Source: Pseudomonadota bacterium (lineage in GTDB: Bacteria; Pseudomonadota; Alphaproteobacteria; Rhizobiales; Rhizobiaceae). From it: 20,892 bases of DNA. Where the stretch lies: contig JAEZXX010000078.1 in NCBI GenBank assembly GCA_023419535.1, positions 1-20,892 on the forward strand, read 5' to 3'. Under the pieces are notes generated by a model, which had not been told where the DNA came from, searched no databases, and worked only from the letters and a program-made list of their open reading frames with translations. Below are positions 15,143 to 20,892 of the stretch, piece after piece; within the stretch, counting starts at the first letter, position 1, and each line of letters opens with the position of its first letter. Position numbers and translations under genes: made by a program.

Positions 15143-17738
15143 TGACGATCCTTCCCGGAACCACGACCACCCGCTTGGGGCGCTCACCCTTCAGCGATTC
15201 GCGCACGAAGTCGAGGGCGAGGATCATCTCCTCGACCTCTTCCCTGGCCGCCTGCACCGGCACGCGGATGTCGCCACGCTTCTTGCCGTTGATCTGCACC
15301 GGCAGAACGATCTCGTCGTCGACGAGAAGCGCCGGATCCACCGCGGGCCACGGCGCCGCGGCGACGAGACCCTCGCGGCCGAGCGCCTGCCAGCATTCCT
15401 CGGCCAGATGCGGCATCATCGGCGCGAAGAGGCGAACCAGCATCGACAGGGCCTCCGAGCCCGCCGCGCGCAGGGACGGGTCGTCCCGAACCGCGTCGGG
15501 CTGCAGCGCGGAGGACAGCGCGTTGACGAGCTCGTAGATGCGCGCGACCGCCTTGTTGAAGGCGAGGCGTTCGATGTCGTCGGCGACGCCCGAGGCGGTG
15601 CGGTGCGCCGCGCGGCGAACCCCCGTCGCCGCCTCGCTCCACGCGCCGTCGAAGCCGCCCGTCGCCGGTTCGGCGTTCTCGGCCACGAGCCGCCAGACGC
15701 GCTGGACGAAGCGATGAGCGCCTTCGACTCCCGCCTCCGTCCAGATGACGTCGCGCTCGGGCGGCGAGTCGGACAGCATGAACCAGCGTGCGGTGTCGGC
15801 GCCGAGCGAGGCGATGATGTCGTCGGGGTCGACGACGTTCTTCTTCGACTTCGACATCTTCTCGATCGAGCCGATCTCGAGCGGCGCGCCGTCCGACAGG
15901 CGCCGGGCGCGCCGGATGCCGTCCTCCTCGAAGAAGTCGACGTCCACCGGCGGGACCCATTCGCGCGCCGTGCCGTCCCCGAGCGTCCGGTAGGTCTCGT
16001 GGACGACCATGCCTTGCGTGAACAGACCCTTGAAGGGCTCGGCGACGTCCATGTGCCCGGTCGCGCTCATCGCGCGGGCGAAGAAGCGCGAGTAGAGGAG
16101 GTGCAGGATCGCGTGCTCGATGCCGCCGATATACTGGTCGACCGGCAGCCAGCGGTCGGCGATGTCAGGCACCGTCGGTGTCGGTGCGTGCGGGTTCGTG
16201 AAGCGCGCGAAGTACCAGGACGAATCGACGAAGGTGTCCATCGTGTCCGTCTCGCGCCGGGCTGGGGCGCCGCAGCTCGGGCAGGCGACGTGGCGCCAGG
16301 TTGGGTGCCGGTCGAGCGGATTGCCGGGCGTGTCGAACTCCACCTCCGGGGGGAGCGTGACGGGCAGGTTCTCGTCCGCTTCGGGCACCGCGCCGCAGGC
16401 CTCGCAGTGGATGACCGGGATCGGGCAGCCCCAGTAGCGCTGGCGCGAGATCAGCCAGTCGCGCAGGCGGAACCGCGTGACGCCCCGGCCCGACCCGCGC
16501 GCCTCGAACCATTGGATCGTGCGCTCGATGGCCTCCTCGCCGGTCGCCTCTCCGACGCCCGCGAACTGGTCGACATAGACGACGCGCTCGGACTTGGCCG
16601 GCACCAGCGCCGTGTCGCCGATCTCGTTCGTCTCGCCCGGCATGTGGAAGGCGTTGCGGACGAGAAGGTCGTATTTGCGGGCGAAGTCGAGGTCGCGCTG
16701 GTCGTGTGCCGGGCAGCCGAAGACGGCGCCCGTGCCGTAGCCCATCAGCACGAAATTGCCGACCCAGACCGGCAGGTCGCGATCCTCGGCCGGGTGGCGC
16801 GCGGCCAGGCCGGTGTCGAACCCGCGCTTTTCCGCCTTCTCCAGCGCCTCTTCGGAGGTGCCGATCCGGCGGCATTCGGTGTTGAAAGCGGCGAGCGCCG
16901 CGTCCCCGGCCTCGAGCGCCAGCGACAGCGGATGGTCGGGCGAGATCGCGACGAAGCTCGCCCCGTGCATGGTGTCGGGGCGCGTGGTGAAGCAGGTGAT
17001 CGCCTCGAAGCCCGCGGCGGAGGCGGTGAGCGGGAAGTCGACCTCGATCCCGCGCGACTTGCCGATCCAGTTGCGCTGCATCAGCTTCACCTTCTCCGGC
17101 CAGCCGGGAAGGCCGTCGAGGGCGGCGTCGAGATCCTGCGCGAAATCGGTGATCTTCAGGAACCATTGCGTCAGGTCGCGCTGTTCCACGAGCGCGCCCG
17201 AGCGCCATCCGCGCCCGTCGATGACCTGCTCGTTGGCGAGCACGGTCATGTCGACCGGGTCCCAGTTGACCTTGGCCGAGCGGCGCTCGACGAGGCCGGC
17301 CTTCCAGAAGTCGAGGAAGAGCTTCTGCTGGTGGCGGTAGTAATCGGGGTCGCAGGTGGCGAACTCGCGGGACCAGTCGAGCGACAGGCCCATCGTCTTC
17401 AGCTGGCCCTTCATCGTTTCGATGTTGGCGTAGGTCCAGTCGCGCGGGTTCACGCGGTTGTCGCGCGCCGCGTTCTCGGCCGGCAGGCCGAAGGCGTCCC
17501 AGCCCATCGGGTGGAGGACGTTGAAGCCCTTGGCGCGCTTGTAGCGGGCGACGACGTCGCCCATCGCGTAGTTGCGCACGTGGCCCATGTGGATGCGCCC
17601 CGAGGGATAGGGGAACATCTCGAGCACGTAATAGGGATCGCCGCCGCCGGCCGTGTCGGTTTCGAAGAGCTTCGCCTCGTCCCAGGCCTTGCGCCAGCGC
17701 GGTTCGGAGCTTTTCGGATTGTAGCGTTCGGTGGTCAT
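15129..17738 (-). CDS. leuS: Leucyl-tRNA synthetase LeuRS
   Basis: 869 aa, full length for the bacterial enzyme. It charges tRNA-Leu. The class I signature HIGH appears as HMGH (50–53) in PSGRIHMGHVRNYAMGD, and KMSKS (627–631) in EKMSKSKKNVVDPDD. Between them are the CP1 editing domain (CFTTRPDTMHGASFVAIS, with the threonine-rich TRPDT motif, and GTGAVFGCPAHDQRD) and the LeuRS-typical DWLISRQRYWGCPIPVIHC. The zinc-type cysteines CEACG and CPSCG are present, followed by DTFVDSSWYFARF. The C-terminus ends with a tRNA-binding tail (VQAAREEVEEMILALDFVRESLKG). The ATG at 17736–17738 lacks a clear Shine-Dalgarno but fits the family start. It leads the leuS–lptE–holA operon. Confidence 0.97.
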   Translation of the reverse strand: MTTERYNPKSSEPRWRKAWDEAKLFETDTAGGGDPYYVLEMFPYPSGRIHMGHVRNYAMGDVVARYKRAKGFNVLHPMGWDAFGLPAENAARDNRVNPRDWTYANIETMKGQLKTMGLSLDWSREFATCDPDYYRHQQKLFLDFWKAGLVERRSAKVNWDPVDMTVLANEQVIDGRGWRSGALVEQRDLTQWFLKITDFAQDLDAALDGLPGWPEKVKLMQRNWIGKSRGIEVDFPLTASAAGFEAITCFTTRPDTMHGASFVAISPDHPLSLALEAGDAALAAFNTECRRIGTSEEALEKAEKRGFDTGLAARHPAEDRDLPVWVGNFVLMGYGTGAVFGCPAHDQRDLDFARKYDLLVRNAFHMPGETNEIGDTALVPAKSERVVYVDQFAGVGEATGEEAIERTIQWFEARGSGRGVTRFRLRDWLISRQRYWGCPIPVIHCEACGAVPEADENLPVTLPPEVEFDTPGNPLDRHPTWRHVACPSCGAPARRETDTMDTFVDSSWYFARFTNPHAPTPTVPDIADRWLPVDQYIGGIEHAILHLLYSRFFARAMSATGHMDVAEPFKGLFTQGMVVHETYRTLGDGTAREWVPPVDVDFFEEDGIRRARRLSDGAPLEIGSIEKMSKSKKNVVDPDDIIASLGADTARWFMLSDSPPERDVIWTEAGVEGAHRFVQRVWRLVAENAEPATGGFDGAWSEAATGVRRAAHRTASGVADDIERLAFNKAVARIYELVNALSSALQPDAVRDDPSLRAAGSEALSMLVRLFAPMMPHLAEECWQALGREGLVAAAPWPAVDPALLVDDEIVLPVQINGKKRGDIRVPVQAAREEVEEMILALDFVRESLKGERPKRVVVVPGRIVNVVV

Positions 17739-17816
17739 GAAGGATCGTCGGTCGGTCGAAGAAGGCGTTGCGAGCGTTCTTAGCTTTTCCGGCCGCCGGA
17801 CGCCATGCCGGTCGGC

Positions 17817-18446
17817 TCAGCCGCGCGCGGTGAGGAGATGGGCGGCGGCGGAGGCGAAGAAGACCGCGATCGCACCCTCGATCCAGCGGCGCGCCCGGGC
17901 GTAGAGCGCAATCATGGGCGCCGAGGAGAAGACGAGCGCGTAGGTGGAGAAGATGGTGATTCCGAGCGCGATGCAGCCGGCGAGGATCAGCGGCAGCACG
18001 TGCGCCGGCATGTCCGGGCGCAGCCCCAGCGACATGATGGAGATCCAGCCGAGGATCGCCTTCGGGTTGGTCAGGTGGAGAAGCAGCCCGCGGCGGTAGA
18101 GCGCGCCGTAGGACAGCGCGCCGGGCGCGCGGGCGCCCGGATCGACCGGGCGGGCGGCGAGCGCCGATCTGGCGGCCTTGTAGGCGAGGAACAGGAGATA
18201 GAGCCCGCCGACGATCCGCACGATCGTCATCGCTTCGGCATAGGCCGCGAGCCCCGCCGACAGGCCGCTCGCCGCCAGGCAGGCCCAAGTCGCCGAGCCC
18301 GTGATGGTGCCGCAGGCGAAGGCGAAGGCCGGCCGTCGCCCCTGGCGCATCGCCGTTCCCATGATCGCCATGTTGCTGGGGCCCGGGCTCGCGGTCGTCA
18401 GAACGTAGGCGAGGTAGACCGGCAGGAGATGGGTCAGGGTCTGCAT
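17817..18446 (-). CDS. LysE/RhtB-family amino-acid exporter
   Basis: 209 aa, ATG at 18444–18446. It has about six hydrophobic segments and the family hallmark near the N-terminus, ASPGPSNMAIMGTAMRQGRR (residues 19–38), followed by a glycine-containing helix FACGTITGSATWACL. LYLLFLAYKAARSAL and GLLLHLTNPKAILGWISIMSLG are the other conserved LysE segments. The family exports amino acids or related metabolites across the inner membrane; the substrate cannot be read from sequence. It lies 78 bases upstream of leuS on the same strand and could be co-transcribed with it, though no functional link is known. No LysG-type regulator gene is next to it; the divergent neighbour is an oxidoreductase. Confidence 0.85.
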   Translation of the reverse strand: MQTLTHLLPVYLAYVLTTASPGPSNMAIMGTAMRQGRRPAFAFACGTITGSATWACLAASGLSAGLAAYAEAMTIVRIVGGLYLLFLAYKAARSALAARPVDPGARAPGALSYGALYRRGLLLHLTNPKAILGWISIMSLGLRPDMPAHVLPLILAGCIALGITIFSTYALVFSSAPMIALYARARRWIEGAIAVFFASAAAHLLTARG

Positions 18447-18660
18447 GATGGGGCCGGGACGGAGAGGGGCGGGCCGAACGCGGATCGCGCATGGCGCCGA
18501 ACGACGTCTAGCACGGCCGCGCGGCCGCGAGAATGCGGCAGGCTGTGAGGCTCGCGGGCCCGGACGTTCGACTTGCAGCCGAACTTCCACTACCACGAGG
18601 GGATGAGGGCGTCCGGGCGCGTCGCGCCGGCATGCCGGGGCGAGACGAACGGGAGGCGGG
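18447..18660. promoter_or_regulatory. Divergent intergenic region between the LysE-type gene and the quinone oxidoreductase
   Basis: This 214-base gap should hold both promoters, but I see no convincing -35/-10 pair on either strand. It has two perfect palindromes: CGGCCGCGCGGCCG (18514–18527) and CCGGCATGCCGG (18627–18638). Both are GC-only or nearly so and may be chance in DNA of this composition. GGGAGG at 18651–18656 is the ribosome binding site that fixes the oxidoreductase start. Confidence 0.3.
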
Positions 18661-19656
18661 ATGGGTTCGCAGACGATGAAGGCCGTGATCGCGGACGGCG
18701 CCGGCGGCCCCGATGTCCTGACCTTCGTCGACCGCGAGCGGCCCGAGCCGGGACCGGGCGAACTCCTGGTACGGGTGAGGGCGGCGGGCATCAACCGACC
18801 GGACGTGGCGCAGCGCGAGGGCCGCTATCCGCCGCCGGCCGGCGCATCGGACGTGCTCGGCCTCGAGATCGCGGGAACGGTCGAGGCGCGCGGGCCCGAC
18901 GCGCAGCTCTTCGAGGTGGGCGCACGCGTGATGGCGCTGGTGGCGAGCGGCGGCTACGCCGAATACGCCGTCGTCCACGAGACCAACGCGCTCGCCGTTC
19001 CGACCGGGATGTCCGACCTCGAGGCGGGCGCGTTCCCCGAGACCTTCTTCACGGTCTGGACCAACGTCTTCGACCGTGCGCGTCTCCGGGCCGGGGAGAC
19101 GCTCCTGATCCACGGCGGCACGTCGGGCATCGGCACGACGGCGATCCAACTGGCCAAGGCCTTCGGCGCCACGGTGATCGCGACGGCCGGGACGGACGCC
19201 AAGGTCGAGGCCTGCCGCGGGCTCGGCGCCGACACCGCGATCAATTATCGCCAGACCGATTTCGTGGAGGCGGTTCGAGCGGCGACGGACGGACGCGGGC
19301 CGGACGTCATCCTCGACATGGTCGGGGGCGACTACGTCCAGAAGAACCTGCGCCTGGCCGCGGTGGACGGGCGGATCGCGCAGATCGCCTTCCTGCAGGG
19401 GCCGAAGGTTTCGCTCGACCTGACGCCGCTCCTCGTCAAGCGCCTGACCCTGACCGGCTCGACCCTGCGGGCACGGTCGGTCCCCATGAAGGCGGAGATC
19501 GCCGAGGCCCTGGCCGAACGCGTGCTGCCGCTCCTTGCCGAGGGCCGGGTCCGGCCTGTCATCGACACGGTCGTGCCCTTCGCCGAGGTCGCTGCGGCCC
19601 ACCGCCGGATGGACGATGGCTCGCATGTCGGCAAGATCGTGCTCGCGATGGACTGA
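18661..19656 (+). CDS. NAD(P)H quinone oxidoreductase, zinc-independent MDR family (PIG3/TP53I3-type)
   Basis: 331 aa; ATG with GGGAGG four bases upstream, preferred over an in-frame ATG five codons later that has no such site. This is a medium-chain dehydrogenase/reductase with a GroES-like N-terminal half (GELLVRVRAAGINRPDVAQREG, YPPPAGASDVLGLEIAGTV) and a Rossmann half, where HGGTSGIGTTAIQLAKAFGA (from 151) binds NADPH. The GINRPD and Y-PPPGAS segments are those of the PIG3 branch. No structural-zinc cysteine cluster or catalytic zinc ligands are visible, as expected for quinone oxidoreductases. It likely reduces quinones or reactive carbonyls in the cytoplasm. It is transcribed away from the LysE-type gene and appears monocistronic. 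Confidence 0.88.
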   Translation: MGSQTMKAVIADGAGGPDVLTFVDRERPEPGPGELLVRVRAAGINRPDVAQREGRYPPPAGASDVLGLEIAGTVEARGPDAQLFEVGARVMALVASGGYAEYAVVHETNALAVPTGMSDLEAGAFPETFFTVWTNVFDRARLRAGETLLIHGGTSGIGTTAIQLAKAFGATVIATAGTDAKVEACRGLGADTAINYRQTDFVEAVRAATDGRGPDVILDMVGGDYVQKNLRLAAVDGRIAQIAFLQGPKVSLDLTPLLVKRLTLTGSTLRARSVPMKAEIAEALAERVLPLLAEGRVRPVIDTVVPFAEVAAAHRRMDDGSHVGKIVLAMD

Positions 19657-19744
19657 CGCTGCCTCGCTTCAAGATCCGCAGGGCGCCTTCTCCGCTTGTC
19701 TTCGCGCGATCGATGCGAAGGCGGTTCCCCTACGGGTTTCGTGA

Positions 19745-19765
19745 GAGGCCCATTCGGTGGGTCTC
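19745..19765 (+). terminator. Hairpin downstream of the quinone oxidoreductase
   Basis: GAGGCCCA (19745–19752), loop TTCGG, TGGGTCTC (19758–19765): eight pairs including one G·U. It lies about 90 bases after the oxidoreductase stop. No T-tract follows, so intrinsic termination is doubtful. Another stem, CTTCGC (19700–19705) with GCGAAG (19715–19720), lies just before it. Confidence 0.3.
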
Positions 19766-19818
19766 CCGGCGAAGATCAGAAGCGCGAAAAATGGGCACGG
19801 ATCGACCCTGTCCAGCGC

Positions 19819-19864
19819 TTGACCAATGACGGCGCGCGGGTAAGCTCCCTTTTGTTTATACAAA
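19819..19864 (+). promoter_or_regulatory. Candidate promoter and GntR-like operator before the binding-protein gene
   Basis: TTGACC (19819–19824), a 16-base spacer and TAAGCT (19841–19846) form a possible sigma-70 promoter with a weak -10. Just downstream, TTTGT (19851–19855), TTAT, ACAAA (19860–19864) is a 5-bp inverted repeat resembling TTGTnnnnACAA operators used by some GntR-family regulators. It lies between the promoter and the ribosome binding site AGGGGG (19866–19871). No regulator gene is in view. Confidence 0.35.
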
Positions 19865-19877
19865 TAGGGGGTTGGCC

Positions 19878-20819
19878 ATGAATGCGAAGACGACGATCGC
19901 GGCGCTTGCCGCCCTGCTCGCGGGAACCGTCCACGGACAGGCGACCGACATCAATCTCGGCTATTCGGGCTGGACGGGCTTTGCGCCGCTGACGCTGGCG
20001 CGCGACGCCGGCATCTTCGAGAGGAACGGCCTCAACGTCACCCTGTCGAAGATTCCGCAGGCGAGCCGGCATCTCGCCATCGCCTCCGGCGATATCCAGT
20101 GCGCGGCCACGACGGTGGAGACCTGGATCGCCTGGAACGCCAACGGCGTTCCGGTCACCCAGATCTTCCAGCTCGACAAGAGCTACGGCGCCGACGGAAT
20201 CGCCGTGCGCGGCGACGTCGAGAGCTTCGAGGATCTGCGCGGCAAGACGGTCGCAGCCTCCGCGCCCGGCACCTCGCCCTATTTCCTTCTCGCCTGGATG
20301 CTGAACGAGAACGGGATGACGATGCGGGACGTGCGCGTCGTCAATCTCGAGCCGGGCCCGGCCGCCCAGGCCTTCGTCGCCGGCCAGAACGACGCGGCGA
20401 TGAGCTACGAGCCGTACCTCACGACGATCCGCGACGCGCCGGACGCCGGCAAGATCCTCGCCACCACGCTCGACTACCCGGCGGTCATGGACACGGTCGG
20501 CTGCACGCCGGAGTTCCTGAAGGCGAACCCGGACGCGGCGCGGGCGCTGGCGCAGAGCTATTTCGAGGCGCTGGAGATGATCGAGGCCGAACCCGAACGC
20601 TCCTACGAGATCATGGGCGCGGACGTGAACCAGACCCCCGAGCAGTTCCGGGCCTCCGCCTCGAACCTGCGCTGGCAGGACCGCGAGGCCAACAAGACTT
20701 TCTTCGAAGGCGAATGGCTGGAGTTCTCCGAGGCGGCGGCGGATCTGCTCCTCGAGATCGGCGTCATCCGGCAGAAGCCGGAGATCGCCCCCCTCGCCGA
20801 TCCGAGCTTCATCGACTGA
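19878..20819 (+). CDS. NitT/TauT-type ABC transporter periplasmic substrate-binding protein
   Basis: 313 aa. The ATG at 19878 is preferred to the TTG two codons earlier because AGGGGG ends six bases before it. The N-terminus is a signal peptide (KTTIAALAALLAGTVHG) with cleavage near residues 20–22. The mature protein follows the SsuA/TauA/NMT1-like fold: INLGYSGWTGFAPLTLARDAGIFERNGLNV, then ASGDIQCAATTVETWIAWNANGVP, LRGKTVAASAPGTSPYFLLAWML and FVAGQNDAAMSYEPYLTTI. Members bind nitrate, sulfonates, taurine, thiamine precursors or similar small molecules; the ligand cannot be told here. Permease and ATPase genes usually follow such a gene, but the window ends 73 bases after the stop, so the operon is incomplete. 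Confidence 0.85.
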   Translation: MNAKTTIAALAALLAGTVHGQATDINLGYSGWTGFAPLTLARDAGIFERNGLNVTLSKIPQASRHLAIASGDIQCAATTVETWIAWNANGVPVTQIFQLDKSYGADGIAVRGDVESFEDLRGKTVAASAPGTSPYFLLAWMLNENGMTMRDVRVVNLEPGPAAQAFVAGQNDAAMSYEPYLTTIRDAPDAGKILATTLDYPAVMDTVGCTPEFLKANPDAARALAQSYFEALEMIEAEPERSYEIMGADVNQTPEQFRASASNLRWQDREANKTFFEGEWLEFSEAAADLLLEIGVIRQKPEIAPLADPSFID

Positions 20820-20853
20820 AGGCGCCGCCTCGCCGCCGGGGGGCCCCCCCGCG

Positions 20854-20881
20854 CCCCCCCCCCCCCCCCCCCCCCCCCCCC
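20854..20881. other. 28-nt poly-C run at the window end, probable sequencing artefact
   Basis: An uninterrupted run of 28 C follows a C/G-only transition at 20836–20853, and only eleven bases come after it. The tail bears no relation to normal coding or intergenic sequence upstream. On the other strand it is poly-G, the known dark-cycle artefact of two-colour sequencing chemistry, so this is likely a bad contig end rather than biology. Confidence 0.7.
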
Positions 20882-20892
20882 GGCCCCCAAGT

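Noticed and set aside
15120..17783. Plus-strand open frame of nearly 890 codons over leuS
   Set aside because: Arginine-, valine- and aspartate-rich mirror translation of leuS with no recognisable domain; leuS itself is intact on the minus strand.
19681..19800. Possible guanidine (ykkC-type) or thiamine riboswitch before the NitT/TauT binding protein
   Set aside because: I looked for the conserved guanidine-I segments, paired ACGR loops and the THI-box CTGAGA core. None is present; only ordinary hairpins are visible.

Overview
The window reads as very GC-rich chromosomal DNA of an alphaproteobacterium, most likely of the order Hyphomicrobiales (Rhizobiales). The grounds are the block mnmE–mnmG–rsmG–parA–parB facing leuS–lptE–holA, a parS centromere site inside rsmG, frequent GTG starts with 4-base stop/start overlaps, and a REP-type palindrome family with a CTTGA/TCAAG loop of the sort scattered through these genomes. 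parABS places the region near the replication origin. The last bases are a 28-nt run of C, which looks like an assembly artefact at a contig end.

Layout. (1) 1–3262, plus strand: a cobalamin riboswitch cut by the window edge, a long leader holding a candidate terminator and a second promoter with a Zur-like operator, then a three-gene ABC importer (binding protein, FecCD-type permease, ATPase) for cobalamin or cobalt. (2) 3267–4912, minus strand: rsuA and an rsmC-like methyltransferase, two 16S rRNA modification enzymes. (3) 5105–6772, plus: fadD, long-chain acyl-CoA synthetase, followed by two strong hairpins. (4) 6890–13182, plus: mnmE, a YhhY-like GNAT acetyltransferase, mnmG, rsmG, parA, parB. 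(5) 13183–13505: a convergent gap with direct repeats and a REPIN-like inverted pair of palindromes. (6) 13506–18446, minus: holA, lptE, leuS and, upstream of them, a LysE-family exporter. (7) 18661–20819, plus: a PIG3-type quinone oxidoreductase and a NitT/TauT-type periplasmic binding protein whose transporter partners would lie past the end of the window.

How the genes work together. MnmE and MnmG form the tRNA wobble-uridine modification enzyme. RsmG, RsuA and RsmC modify 16S rRNA. LeuRS charges tRNA-Leu. ParA and ParB with parS segregate the chromosome, HolA is the clamp-loader delta subunit, and LptE is the outer-membrane LPS assembly lipoprotein. Most of the window is therefore core housekeeping.

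I found no convincing novel multi-gene system. The most interesting signals are regulatory: the apparent dual control of the first operon (B12 riboswitch followed by a separate promoter overlapped by a Zur-box-like palindrome), the parS site in rsmG, the REPIN between parB and holA, and the acetyltransferase gene lodged between mnmE and mnmG.
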